A stretch of 56,782 nt of DNA from Armatimonadaceae bacterium (GTDB lineage: Bacteria; Armatimonadota; Armatimonadia; Armatimonadales; Armatimonadaceae): NCBI GenBank assembly GCA_030447685.1, contig JAUJOK010000037.1, forward strand, positions 1 through 56,782. Direction: 5' to 3'. This document shows, one piece after another, positions 44,424 through 53,036 of this stretch. Position 1 is the first letter of the stretch. Every line of letters begins with the position of its first letter. Under the pieces are notes generated by a model. That model was not told the DNA's origin. It saw only the letters and a program-made list of their open reading frames with translations, and searched no databases. Made by a program: the position numbers and the translations under genes.

Positions 44424-46100
44424 GTGATGCACTGGGCGACGAAAGATAAGATACGCGGCGGCTTTTTGGGGGCGCTGCTTCTGCTGGCGGTGGTCGGGGC
44501 TGTCTCCTATCTCAGTACACTCCGCCTGATTGAAACCGGGCGCTCGGTGGCGCATACCTATCGGATACGCGAGCAGATGGAGGCGCTGCTTGCCGATGTG
44601 ATCGATGCGCAAACGGCTATGCGAGGCTACCTGCTGACCAACCAGGACAGATACCTCCAGCCTTACCATGCGGCAAAGCACGACCTCCCGGCGCGGGTTG
44701 CGGCCCTGCGCCATCTCGCGGGAAACAACCCCCGCCAACAGAAGGACATCGACGCGCTGGAGGATCTGGTCGGGCGACGGCTGGTGATTATAGAGGCGGT
44801 GCTGGCGCGGCAAAAAGGCCGTAGTCCCCGTCTCCTGCCCTCGCCTTTGTCCCGCAATCTGGACGAAGGCAAGGCGGTTACCGACGCCATCCGGCAGGTA
44901 GTGGCCCGCATGCAGGCGGAAGAAACCGAGCTTCTGCGCCGCCGCGAGCAGCGGGCGCAGCTAACCGCGCAAAGAACCCTGCTCGTGATTGTTTCGGGCG
45001 GGATTCTCGCTATTCTGCTGAGCGCGCTGGCCGTTATCCTGATCGACCGCGACATGGCGCTGCGGAAGCAGGCCGAGGACGCGCTGCGCGACCGGGAAGA
45101 GACGCTGCACGGCTTTTATGACAGCATCGGCCTGATGATGGGCGTAGTGGAGCTTCTGGACGACGACATCCTGCATATCTCGGGCAACGCCGAAACCGCG
45201 CGCTACCTGGGTCTTGACCCGGAGAAGATTATGGGCAGCCGTTCGCGTGAACTGGGCGTTCCCGAAGAGCGGGTTGCCATGTGGCGGGAACACTACTGCA
45301 AAAGCCAGGCGCTCGGAAGACCGGTGCGCTTTGAGTACGAGCGGGAAAGCGGCGACCGAGGGCTGGCGTGGATGTCGGCGACCTGCTGCCCGATTGGTCG
45401 TACTGCCGCCGCCGGAGAACGGATGCGCTTCGCCTATGTTATCCAGGACATGACCGACCGCAAGCTGTTCGAGGCGCAGATCGGCGAATACAGCCGGGCG
45501 CTGGAAGCGCAAAAGCAGGAGCTTCAGGAGGTGAACGCGCGGCTGGAGGTGCTGGCGACGCGCGACGGACTGACGGGCATCATGAACCACCGCGCCTTCA
45601 AGGAGAGGCTGAATGAAGAGGTGCACTACGCCGCGCGCTACGGTCAGCCGCTGTCGCTGCTGCTGATCGACGTGGACCACTTCAAGCAATACAACGATAC
45701 CTTCGGCCATCCGGCGGGCGACGACGTGCTTAAAGCGGTGGCGAATGTTCTGGAGCGGGAAGCGCGTGTCAGCGATATGGTGGCGCGTTACGGCGGGGAA
45801 GAGTTCGCTATGGTGCTTCGCCACACGGCGCAGGAAGGCGCGATGATCATGGCCGAGCGTCTGCGCGCAGCCATCGAAGCGCACCCGTGGATACAGCGTC
45901 CGGTAACGGTCAGTGTGGGAGTTGCTACGCAGGTCCCCCAGATGCAGAGCATGGCCGACCTGATTGTGGGAGCGGATCAGGCGCTGTACGCCTCCAAAAG
46001 GGCCGGGCGCAACCGGGTGACGCCCGCACACGCCATGGCGTCCGCAAATACGCCGGATCCCGCCGTTCCGCCGTCTCCGACCCTTTGCGGGTCACGCTGA
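44424..46100 (+). CDS. CHASE3-PAS-GGDEF diguanylate cyclase
   Basis: A 558-residue membrane sensor that makes cyclic di-GMP. One helix (about 12-34), an extracytoplasmic CHASE3 domain (YLSTLRLIETGRSVAHTY and DAQTAMRGYLLTNQDRYLQP), a second helix near 187-208 (LLVIVSGGILAILLSALAVI), a PAS domain from about 225 to 350, and a GGDEF domain from about 370. The latter has RDGLTGIMNHRAFKERL, LLIDVDHFKQYNDTFGHPAG and RYGGEEFAMVL, with the I-site RVSD five residues before GGEEF, so product inhibition is expected. The start is GTG 44424 or ATG 44427 after AAGG. It is the second cyclase of the window and has a separate sensor. Confidence 0.93.
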   Translation: MMHWATKDKIRGGFLGALLLLAVVGAVSYLSTLRLIETGRSVAHTYRIREQMEALLADVIDAQTAMRGYLLTNQDRYLQPYHAAKHDLPARVAALRHLAGNNPRQQKDIDALEDLVGRRLVIIEAVLARQKGRSPRLLPSPLSRNLDEGKAVTDAIRQVVARMQAEETELLRRREQRAQLTAQRTLLVIVSGGILAILLSALAVILIDRDMALRKQAEDALRDREETLHGFYDSIGLMMGVVELLDDDILHISGNAETARYLGLDPEKIMGSRSRELGVPEERVAMWREHYCKSQALGRPVRFEYERESGDRGLAWMSATCCPIGRTAAAGERMRFAYVIQDMTDRKLFEAQIGEYSRALEAQKQELQEVNARLEVLATRDGLTGIMNHRAFKERLNEEVHYAARYGQPLSLLLIDVDHFKQYNDTFGHPAGDDVLKAVANVLEREARVSDMVARYGGEEFAMVLRHTAQEGAMIMAERLRAAIEAHPWIQRPVTVSVGVATQVPQMQSMADLIVGADQALYASKRAGRNRVTPAHAMASANTPDPAVPPSPTLCGSR

Positions 46101-46145
46101 AGCGCTGCTGCGCGTTCTCCGTCCCGCTGAACCGCTGCTGCTTGT

Positions 46146-46366
46146 TCAGGCGGGCGGTGGCACATCCGGGTTCCGTTCGGCAAGCTCCTGCACCAGCTCC
46201 TGCGCCTGGCTGGAAAGCGTTCGCATCACTTCCTGCGCCGGGTAGCGCTTGTCCCATCGCCGCACCGCCGCACCGCCGCTATTGCCCGCAGCGCCTGCGC
46301 CGCGTACATTTCTCCTTCTCTTTCCAATCGATTGGCTAACTCTTCAAGCTCAATATCATACTGCAT
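46146..46366 (-). pseudogene. Hypothetical small protein, one frameshift
   Basis: TAGGAGCC precedes an ATG at 46366 that starts MQYDIELEELANRLEREGEM and AAQALRAIAAV; one shift near 46260-46275 (a GGCGG-rich spot) leads into RRWDKRYPAQEVMRTLSSQA and QELVQELAERNPDVPPPA, with a stop at 46146. The joined product of about 73 residues is a plausible helical protein. No family recognised. It is too short and broken to be found by length alone. A TATAAT (46441-46446, minus strand) upstream may be its -10 box. Confidence 0.5.
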
Positions 46367-46492
46367 GTTCTGGCTCCTAACAAGAAAACGACGTTTAGAT
46401 CAAAGTGTTCCAACGTCGTTTGCGCCCGCTGAATCAGTGCATTATAGCGAGCAACCCTGACAGGAGTCTGACAGAAGTCGGGGAGGAGTGAT

Positions 46493-47485
46493 TTATTCCC
46501 GGCGCTTCTTCCGGCGGCGCGCAAAAAGCGCCCCCGCGAACGGCAGTAAACCCACGCTCACCAGAGCCATCGTGCCGGGTTCGGGGATGCCGGTCACGGA
46601 CTTGATAAAACCCATGTTGGAGGAGATACGCGTGGCGACGGCGTAGCCGGGTCGCGGAGCGGGCAGGTTCAAAGGAACATACCGGTACTGGCTTCCCCGA
46701 CCGACGTATAGCCCGCGCGCGTCAAAGATAGACGCGTTGAAAGCGTCGCCGTCGCTTCCCTGGAAGCTGTACATAGATTCGACCGCATGGTTGATCCCCG
46801 CCAGCTTCCAGATGCCGTTATCTTTGATGAAAACCCCGCCGCCGGAGTCCGATCCCGACAGATGGCATTCATTCGGCCCCGCGCCCTTATCGAACGTGAA
46901 AGCCAGCAGGTCGCCCAGAGCGGGCGCGCCCGGCGGGTCGAGGCGTACCACAGTGGCTATGCGGTTTTCCCCCCAGCTCAGCGCGCCATCGCCCGCACCC
47001 CAGTACCAGCCTTTCGGCGCTTTCTCTTTGGGCAATGTTACCGGCTTGCCGCGCTTCGTGCCGCGCCCGAAGATAACTGCGTTCCGATTGACTTCATCGC
47101 TGCCCGTGAAAAGGGGAGCGTACCGGGGAAACCGTTCCTTTACGCGCCAGATGGTCAGATCCCGGCCCGGCGCATCGAAGCGCGCTACCGTGGTGTATTC
47201 CGCCCCAGCGAACTGAAGCTTCTGGCCGACCGCGCCACCGGTATGCGTTGCCGCTACGAAGAAATGGGGGGCAATCGGCGTGCCGATGAAAGCGCCCCAC
47301 TGCCCCTGGTACTGCCAGCCGCTGCCAGCCAGCGCGCCCATCGGAGCCGCCAGATTGCGCTCCTTTTTTCCGATCAGAAGAACCGCGTTTGCGGGCCGGG
47401 CAAGACAAAGTCCCAGAAGCAGCGCGAGGCCCGGCAGCAGCAGGGGAAGAGCGTGTAAGGGGCGTCGCGCCCTGAACTGTATCAT
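46493..47485 (-). CDS. PEP-CTERM trypsin-like serine protease
   Basis: A 330-residue exported protein. The signal peptide covers about 1-35 (LLLPGLALLLGLCLARPANA). The protease fold has the catalytic His in HFFVAATHTGG, Asp in APGRDLTIWRV and Ser in SGSDSGGGVFI, giving a complete chymotrypsin-type triad, and a later GINHAVES strand. The C-terminus is a textbook PEP-CTERM signal: IPEPGTMALVSVGLLPFAGA followed by RRRKKRRE, which is recognised by exosortase for anchoring. No exosortase is in the window. The ATG at 47485 follows GGTGG; a GTG nine bases up is also in frame. This is an unusual pairing, since many PEP-CTERM proteins are non-enzymatic. Confidence 0.85.
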   Translation of the reverse strand: MIQFRARRPLHALPLLLPGLALLLGLCLARPANAVLLIGKKERNLAAPMGALAGSGWQYQGQWGAFIGTPIAPHFFVAATHTGGAVGQKLQFAGAEYTTVARFDAPGRDLTIWRVKERFPRYAPLFTGSDEVNRNAVIFGRGTKRGKPVTLPKEKAPKGWYWGAGDGALSWGENRIATVVRLDPPGAPALGDLLAFTFDKGAGPNECHLSGSDSGGGVFIKDNGIWKLAGINHAVESMYSFQGSDGDAFNASIFDARGLYVGRGSQYRYVPLNLPAPRPGYAVATRISSNMGFIKSVTGIPEPGTMALVSVGLLPFAGALFARRRKKRRE

Positions 47486-47536
47486 GCGTACCACCGGGTA
47501 TTGTTCCCATTCCCTCTGACAGCGGGCGATGCGGTC

Positions 47537-48064
47537 TCAGGGCATTTTTTCCACGGCCACCGTCACCTGGCCGGGAATCTGGGAAAGGTCGGCGGTGTGC
47601 AGACGGGTGTCCAGGCTGCGGTAGTCTCCGCTTCCGATCTTTCCGTCGCCGTCCGCATCAATGCGCACACTGACGAAATACGTTCCGTTGGGGTCGGGTT
47701 TCCTGCCGGAAATCTCGAACGGCAGCCCATTCCCGGTGGCGGCGGCACTGTTCTCATAGGCAACATCATGTATCCTTTGCCCGGCCACCAGGCGCGCAGG
47801 CTGCCCGCCGCCGCCGCTGCCTACCAGATGGATGTCCACCGTTGCGTGCGACAGCGAAACCTGATCTTCGCCGGAGAAAACGATCCGCCCGTATACCAGG
47901 GGGCGCACCGCCGCTGCCGCCGCGTCATCGTCCCCGCCGCCTCCTGCTGCCGCACCGCTACCTGGCATGCTCAAATTCGTGGGCATGCCCGCACCCCCCC
48001 CACAGCCAGCCACCGCCATCGCTGCCAGCAGGGCAGCCACCGGCAAAAAGGAAAATTGTCGCAC
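47537..48064 (-). CDS. Predicted lipoprotein, YscW/YbaY-like domain
   Basis: A 175-residue predicted lipoprotein: signal AALLAAMAVAGC with the lipid cysteine near 21, a glycine/aspartate-rich linker (22-55), then a beta-rich domain beginning LVYGRIVFSGEDQVSLSHAT and ending FVSVRIDADGDGKIGSGDY. The pattern matches the YscW/YbaY-type domain of type III pilotin-like lipoproteins and of small outer-membrane lipoproteins. Role unknown. It lies 51 bases upstream of the PEP-CTERM protease on the same strand. Confidence 0.7.
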   Translation of the reverse strand: MRQFSFLPVAALLAAMAVAGCGGGAGMPTNLSMPGSGAAAGGGGDDDAAAAAVRPLVYGRIVFSGEDQVSLSHATVDIHLVGSGGGGQPARLVAGQRIHDVAYENSAAATGNGLPFEISGRKPDPNGTYFVSVRIDADGDGKIGSGDYRSLDTRLHTADLSQIPGQVTVAVEKMP

Positions 48065-48149
48065 GCTTTCTTCTCCTACCGCTTCTTCTTCTTAATGACG
48101 GCTATATCGGCAAGAATCAGGCCAGAAACTAAGGCAGCACGGCGAATCT

Positions 48150-48410
48150 TTAGCCGTTAGAACTACCGGTTTTTCCGCCTCTGTGTCCGAACGCCACATA
48201 AAACAGCAGGATTTCCAAACAGAAAACCGCCAGCGCGCACAGCCCCCAGTGGGGCGTAAAGCCCAGGATAGCCATCAGAAGGACGCCTGTTCCGCCCAGA
48301 AGCAGCGCCAGTACGGCAAAAAGAACGAAGCCCAGCGCCCAGGGAAACGCACCGCGGTTTAGCGGCTCTCTCTCCGGTTCCGTGATCCACTTGTTCGAAT
48401 ATGTCTGCAT
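48150..48410 (-). CDS. Small two-helix membrane protein
   Basis: An 86-residue protein with a polar N-terminus, two hydrophobic helices (about 24-46 and 52-74) and a basic glycine/serine tail. AAGGGGG lies upstream of the ATG at 48410. No family recognised. It is downstream of the ketosynthase gene by 90 bases on the same strand. Confidence 0.55.
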   Translation of the reverse strand: MQTYSNKWITEPEREPLNRGAFPWALGFVLFAVLALLLGGTGVLLMAILGFTPHWGLCALAVFCLEILLFYVAFGHRGGKTGSSNG

Positions 48411-48500
48411 GGTCAGCAACCCCCTTCGCTGCGTCTTCGCAGCGACCAGATTCTTTACTCTACCCTCCGTTGGCAAAACACAATCCCCGCGCGAAATGGG

Positions 48501-49754
48501 TCACTGAGCGGGAGTGAACACCAGGCAGGCGTTGATCCCGCCGAAGCCGAACGAATTGGACAGCACGGGGCCGGGTGTGAAAGGGCGCGGGCCACCACCG
48601 GTCACATAATCCAGGTCGCACTCCGGGTCCGGCGTGGTTCGGTTGATGGTGGGCGGCAGCATTTTGCGCTCCAGCGCCAGACAGCACAGTGCGGCCTCAA
48701 ACCCTCCGGTCGCGCCGAGCGCGTGCGCATGCATCGCCTTGGTAGCGAAGACCGGGGTGCGCGGCGCATGCTCGCCCAGCGCCTCTTTGATGGCCCGTGT
48801 CTCCGTGGAATCGTTCAGCGTGGTGGACGAGCCGTGGGCGGAAACCGCCGCCACCTCGCCGGGGGACACACCCGCCTGATGCAGCGCGCGGCGCATGGCC
48901 CGCGCGGAGGCGCTGGCATCCGGGCGCGGCGCAGTCATGTGGAAGCCGTCGTTGGTCAGCGCGGACCCGGACAGGGCCGCGTAGATTCGCGCGCCGCGCC
49001 GCTCGGCGTGCGCCCGTTTTTCCAGCACCAGCAGGGCCGCCCCTTCAGCCATCACGAAGCCGTCCCGGTCTTTATCAAACGGGCGGCTGGCCGTGGCCGG
49101 GTCGTCGTTGCGCACGCTCATGGCACGTATCAGGGTGAACGCGCCGAACATGAGCGGGTACAGCGGGGCCTCCGCGCCGCCCGCCAGCATCACGTCGGCG
49201 TCCCCGCGCTGCAAATAGCTCAGCGCGTTTCCAATCGCGACCGGGGCGGAAGCGCACGAATCGCCATTCGCCGTCGTCGGGCCGGTAAAGCCGAATTCAA
49301 TGGCGATGTTGCACGAACCGGCCCCGGCGAAGATGGAAAGCGCCAGAATCGGAGAAACCGCGCGGGGCCCCTTCGTCAGGAACTGCTCATGCTCGTGCTC
49401 GCCGAAGCCCACGCCGCCGAGCGCCGTGCCCAGACAGACGCCGACCCGGTCGGAAGGAACGTCGCCGGGCCGCAGGCCCGCGTCCTCCAGAGCCAGACGC
49501 GCCCCGGCCACCGCGAACTGCGAATAACGGTCTAAGCGTTTGACCCGCTTGCTTTCGATATGCGCGTCCGGGTCGAAATCGCGCACCTCGGCGGCGATAT
49601 GGGTAGCGAACGGGCAGGGGTCGAACCGCGTGATGCGGTGGACGGCGGAGCGCCCCGCCATCGCTCCCGCCCATAATCCTTCCGCGCCGGTACCGATAGG
49701 CGTCACCGCCCCGATTCCGGTGACGACGATCTCGTCGTCCTTTCTCTGGTTCAA
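48501..49754 (-). CDS. FabF-like beta-ketoacyl-ACP synthase
   Basis: A 417-residue condensing enzyme of the KAS I/II type, which joins malonyl-ACP units to an acyl chain. The start is VVTGIGAVTPIGTGAEGLW. The active-site cysteine is in NGDSCASAPVAIG (about 170), and the two catalytic histidines are in SAHGSSTTLND near 312 and KAMHAHALGATGGFE near 350, all in the standard spacing. The start is TTG. Being next to a START-type cyclase-like gene with 15 bases between, rather than to fabD/fabG/acpP, it may serve a specialised pathway instead of bulk fatty-acid synthesis. The nucleophile loop is slightly unusual (DSCAS rather than TACAS). Confidence 0.92.
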   Translation of the reverse strand: MNQRKDDEIVVTGIGAVTPIGTGAEGLWAGAMAGRSAVHRITRFDPCPFATHIAAEVRDFDPDAHIESKRVKRLDRYSQFAVAGARLALEDAGLRPGDVPSDRVGVCLGTALGGVGFGEHEHEQFLTKGPRAVSPILALSIFAGAGSCNIAIEFGFTGPTTANGDSCASAPVAIGNALSYLQRGDADVMLAGGAEAPLYPLMFGAFTLIRAMSVRNDDPATASRPFDKDRDGFVMAEGAALLVLEKRAHAERRGARIYAALSGSALTNDGFHMTAPRPDASASARAMRRALHQAGVSPGEVAAVSAHGSSTTLNDSTETRAIKEALGEHAPRTPVFATKAMHAHALGATGGFEAALCCLALERKMLPPTINRTTPDPECDLDYVTGGGPRPFTPGPVLSNSFGFGGINACLVFTPAQ

Positions 49755-49769
49755 AAAGAACCGGCCTTT

Positions 49770-50219
49770 CTAAGACTTCTCGCTCTCGACGATCTCCTTG
49801 ACACGCGCCAGCGTCAAACCGGCGATATGCCGAACGAACAGCGCGCCCACCACGCCGCGCGCGAACCATCCGGTCAGCGGCGGCAGGGGATAGGACAACT
49901 CATGAAAGATCGTCACCTGCACCACGCCACGCTCCGTTTCCCGCAGCGTCCATTCCACATACATCCCGCGCGTGACGCCCCCGGTATGAAAGAAGAATAT
50001 GCGTCTTTCTTCCGGCAGCACGACCTGCGCCGTCTGCCACTTCACGGGAAACTTTCCCCGGCGCGCGGCCATTTCCGCCTGTTTCACCCTTCCATCGTCC
50101 TGGAAAACCTTGACCCAGCGGTAGTGCGGAAGCAGGCGGGGCCAGGCGGCAATATCGGCGGCCAGGGCAAAGATGCGGTCAGCGTCGCCGTGGATGGTGA
50201 TTTGATTTTCCGTGTGCAT
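49770..50219 (-). CDS. SRPBCC/START-type protein (polyketide cyclase-like)
   Basis: A 149-residue helix-grip protein. Its opening QITIHGDADRIFALAADIAAWPRLLPHYRWV is the classic START/CoQ10-binding start, followed by an antiparallel sheet and a long C-terminal helix (HIAGLTLARVKEIVESEKS). The family covers aromatase/cyclases, lipid carriers and stress proteins. With the ketosynthase 15 bases downstream it forms a two-gene operon, which suggests an acyl or polyketide substrate. That is inference. Confidence 0.82.
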   Translation of the reverse strand: MHTENQITIHGDADRIFALAADIAAWPRLLPHYRWVKVFQDDGRVKQAEMAARRGKFPVKWQTAQVVLPEERRIFFFHTGGVTRGMYVEWTLRETERGVVQVTIFHELSYPLPPLTGWFARGVVGALFVRHIAGLTLARVKEIVESEKS

Positions 50220-50235
50220 CCGACGTGGTATTTAT

Positions 50236-50241
50236 ATTGTA
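50236..50241 (-). promoter_or_regulatory. Possible -10 box of the SRPBCC/KAS operon
   Basis: On the minus strand TACAAT sits 16 bases before the ATG, preceded by GGG; no -35 box is evident. The same TACAAT appears at other starts in this window. Confidence 0.4.
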
Positions 50242-50451
50242 CCCAAAGCCAGGCGCGTTCGTTCCCCCAGCCGCTTCCTGTCTTCGTGGAACGGTGGGAT
50301 AGAATGGCTGCGGCAGACAGGCGTCATCAGCGGCAATTACCACGTTCAGGAGAGTATCGCTACCGAGAATGTCCACAGGGAAAGATGCAGTAAAATTCTC
50401 CTACAGCGGGTGCAATACCACAACATGCGGGATAATTATAAGTTGTGCTGC

Positions 50452-50480
50452 TTGCGCGCGGCTTGGTCGCGCGCTATAAT
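50452..50480 (+). promoter_or_regulatory. Sigma-70 promoter of the 50504 gene
   Basis: TTGCGC (50452-50457), 17 bases, consensus TATAAT (50475-50480). AAAGG then precedes the ATG; the leader is about 17 bases. Confidence 0.75.
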
Positions 50481-50503
50481 TTGATTCCTGAAAGGACACA
50501 ATA

Positions 50504-50938
50504 ATGAAGAAAATCTGGCTTATTGCTCTCATGGCAAGCACTTCCATTTGCACCTCATCCTATTTTATTCCACAGGCTGTGGCACAGACTTCGAAGCAGG
50601 CTGCAAAAACAAAGGCGCCTGCCATTTCTAAGTTGTTAGGGCCGTGGCAGGGTCTCACCCGTATGCAACGATATGATGAACCGCTGTTTACCTTTACCCT
50701 CAAGCCGCAGGGAGCATGGACTGACCTCACCTTTGGTGAGAAGCACGCAAAAAATGCGAAATACAAGTATGATTCCAAAACTGGCATACTCACCTTGTTT
50801 TCCACTAAAGGCAGCGTCCTTTATAAACTGGTCTGGCATCCTGCAAAGGATAAAGAAAAAGAGCGCCTTGTAGAGCAAGTCAAAGTAGAGGATTTGTATA
50901 AAGCTATGGTCTGCTACAGGTATCAACCCAAAAGTTGA
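50504..50938 (+). CDS. Exported protein of unknown function
   Basis: A 144-residue protein with a clear signal peptide (about 1-26, MKKIWLIALMASTSICTSSY ending AVAQ). The mature part looks like a small beta sheet protein (FTFTLKPQGAWTDLTFGEKH, TGILTLFSTKGSVLYKLVW), similar in style to lipocalin-like or META-like domains but without a firm match. Its DNA is noticeably more A/T-rich and its lysine content higher than in neighbouring genes, which may indicate recent transfer. It has its own strong promoter. Confidence 0.65.
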   Translation: MKKIWLIALMASTSICTSSYFIPQAVAQTSKQAAKTKAPAISKLLGPWQGLTRMQRYDEPLFTFTLKPQGAWTDLTFGEKHAKNAKYKYDSKTGILTLFSTKGSVLYKLVWHPAKDKEKERLVEQVKVEDLYKAMVCYRYQPKS

Positions 50939-51256
50939 CTGTAGCGTATGGAAGCACGTCGAAAGCTTCTATACAACGCAGCACAACAATCTGCTGCACC
51001 CGACTGACTACGGCTCCGCTCGTTCCTCGCTCCGGTCCAGTCCTGTTCTCATGACACGAACCAAAGCCTGTTACCGGTGCGGCTTCATCGAATTCGACCT
51101 TTCTCCCGACATGCTGAAGAAGCACATAGCCTGACCTGGATTTTTGCGCCCGTAAATCTGTTCCGTTGCCGGTAATAAACAGGTTTAAAATCACCCCTGA
51201 ATGTTCCGCCCGCGTTATCCGATAATCACGGTAGACCTACGTGGGAGAGCATAATC
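50939..51256. other. Intergenic region, possible zinc-knuckle remnant
   Basis: No convincing gene in 318 bases. A 27-codon frame at 51051-51134 (MTRTKACYRCGFIEFDLSPD...) has CxxC but no ribosome site; it may be a fragment. No clear promoter for the ATPase gene, although TTTAAAAT near 51182 could be a -10 region. Confidence 0.35.
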
Positions 51257-52966
51257 TTGATTAACAGTTTGATGGGGCGGGCCAAGTTCGGGGAGATCTG
51301 GGTGCGGAACGGCAGGATTACCGCCGAACAGTTGGCAGCGGCGCTTTCGGAGCAGCAAAACAGTTCCAAGCGCCTCGGCGAGATTTTAATCGAGCAGGGG
51401 CTGATTACCGAGCGTGACATAGTTGAGGCGCGGGCGTATCAACTGGATGTTCCGTTCTGCGATGTCGAGAAAGTTGTTGTGGATGCGCGGGCGGTCTCCC
51501 TCGTGTCCGCCGACATTGCCCGCAGCTACTCGCTTTTGCCGATACTCGCCGCCGATGGACGCCTGCGTGTTGCCATGCTCAACCCGGTCGATCTGGAGCC
51601 GCTCGACCTGCTCCAGCGCACGACGCGCCTGCGTCCCGAGCCGATGTTGGCCGAGGCGAAGGCGCTGCGCGCGGCTATCGAGTCCCACTACGGCACCCCG
51701 GCAGTGACGCCCAGCGGCGAATCACTCGACTCCGTGATCGATGACATCTCTGTGGATCACGACGACGAGGACCTCGGCAATGTGGAGGACCTGATCCGCG
51801 CGTCGGAAGAGGCGCCCGTCATCAAGATGGTCAACTTCCTGCTCACCGAGGCGGTTCGCAACCGGGCTTCCGACATCCACCTGGAGCCGCGCCGCAACGC
51901 GCTCGAAGTGCGCCACCGTATCGACGGCGTTCTGGTAAAGGTGCGCTCGCTGCCCAAGGCGCTGCAATTGCCGTGCATCTCGCGTTTGAAGATCATGGCC
52001 GACATGGATATTTCGGAGAAGCGGCTGCCGCAGGACGCGCGCATTCCGCTGGTGGTGGAGGGGCGCTCGCTCGACCTGCGCGTCTCCACGCTGCCGATCC
52101 ACTATGGCGAGCGCGTGGTCATGCGCGTTCTGGACAAAGGCGCTTCGATTCGCGGCCTGGACGAACTCGATATGTCCGATGTCAACCACGCGCGCTTCGA
52201 GTCGCTGATCCGTCGCTCGTTCGGCATCATCCTCGTCACCGGCCCGACCGGGAGCGGTAAAACGACGACGCTCTATTCGGCGCTGAATGCCCTGCGCGAC
52301 GAAACGACGAACATCATCACCTGCGAAGACCCTATCGAATACGACCTGGACGGCATCAACCAGTCCGCCGTGCATGAGAAGATCGGGCTGACCTTCTCGC
52401 GCCAGCTTCGGGCGATTCTGCGCCAGGACCCCGACGTGGTGCTGGTCGGCGAGATTCGCGACGCCGAAACCGCCGAAATAGCCTTCCGCGCCGCGCTGAC
52501 GGGCCACCTGGTCTTATCCACCCTGCACGCCAACGATGCCCCGTCCGCCGTCACCCGCCTGATGGATATGGGCGTGCCGGAGTTCCTTATCTCCTCCGCG
52601 CTTATCGGCGTGGTGGCCCAGCGCCTGACCCGGCGTCTGTGCACATCGTGCCGCCGACCCTCGTTCCCGACCCCGTCGCAGGCCGAGGTGCTGAGCCTGA
52701 AGCCGGGCGAGGACCTCTGGGAAGCGCCCGGCTGCCCGGCCTGCGAAGATAAGGGGTACAGGGGCCGTATCGCCGTGCATGAAGTGCTGAACTGCGACGA
52801 GAACTTTTCGCGCCTGGTGATGGCGCAGGCACCCGGTTCAAAGCTGCGCGCCGCCGCTGTCGAGGGGGGGATGATTTCTATTCGTCAGGACGCCTTCGAT
52901 AAAGCACGCAGGGGCCTGACCTCGATTGAGGAGGTCGTGCGCCTCCTCTCGTTCGAGGAGGAGTAG
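51257..52966 (+). CDS. PilB/GspE-type secretion or pilus assembly ATPase
   Basis: A 569-residue AAA-type ATPase that would drive assembly of type IV pili or a type II secretion pseudopilus. An N-terminal MshEN domain (about 8-150: FGEIWVRNGRITAEQLAAAL, LPILAADGRLRVAMLNP) precedes the N1 domain (NRASDIHLEPRRNALEVRHR) and the motor with Walker A GPTGSGKT (329-336), an Asp box CEDPIEYDLDGINQ, Walker B DPDVVLVGEIRDAETA, a His box TGHLVLSTLHANDAP and a zinc CxxC pair (CTSC, CPAC). The start is TTG with GGGAGA upstream. No other pilus genes follow; MshEN domains bind cyclic di-GMP in related ATPases, which fits the two cyclases nearby. Confidence 0.92.
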   Translation: MINSLMGRAKFGEIWVRNGRITAEQLAAALSEQQNSSKRLGEILIEQGLITERDIVEARAYQLDVPFCDVEKVVVDARAVSLVSADIARSYSLLPILAADGRLRVAMLNPVDLEPLDLLQRTTRLRPEPMLAEAKALRAAIESHYGTPAVTPSGESLDSVIDDISVDHDDEDLGNVEDLIRASEEAPVIKMVNFLLTEAVRNRASDIHLEPRRNALEVRHRIDGVLVKVRSLPKALQLPCISRLKIMADMDISEKRLPQDARIPLVVEGRSLDLRVSTLPIHYGERVVMRVLDKGASIRGLDELDMSDVNHARFESLIRRSFGIILVTGPTGSGKTTTLYSALNALRDETTNIITCEDPIEYDLDGINQSAVHEKIGLTFSRQLRAILRQDPDVVLVGEIRDAETAEIAFRAALTGHLVLSTLHANDAPSAVTRLMDMGVPEFLISSALIGVVAQRLTRRLCTSCRRPSFPTPSQAEVLSLKPGEDLWEAPGCPACEDKGYRGRIAVHEVLNCDENFSRLVMAQAPGSKLRAAAVEGGMISIRQDAFDKARRGLTSIEEVVRLLSFEEE

Positions 52967-52979
52967 CCTTCACTCCCGG

Positions 52980-53029
52980 CCCCTGGCAAGCCCCCTCTCC
53001 CAGAATTGGGAGAGGGGGCTTGCCAGGGG
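52980..53029. terminator. Strong bidirectional hairpin, 23-bp perfect stem
   Basis: Arms at 52980-53002 (starting CCCCTGGCAAGCCCCCTCTC) and 53007-53029 are exact inverse complements with a four-base loop GAAT. It lies between the convergent ATPase and ComEC-like genes. No T run. Its CCCTCTCCC/GGGAGAGGG core resembles the larger repeat at 21463. Confidence 0.8.
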
Positions 53030-53036
53030 TGAGGGC

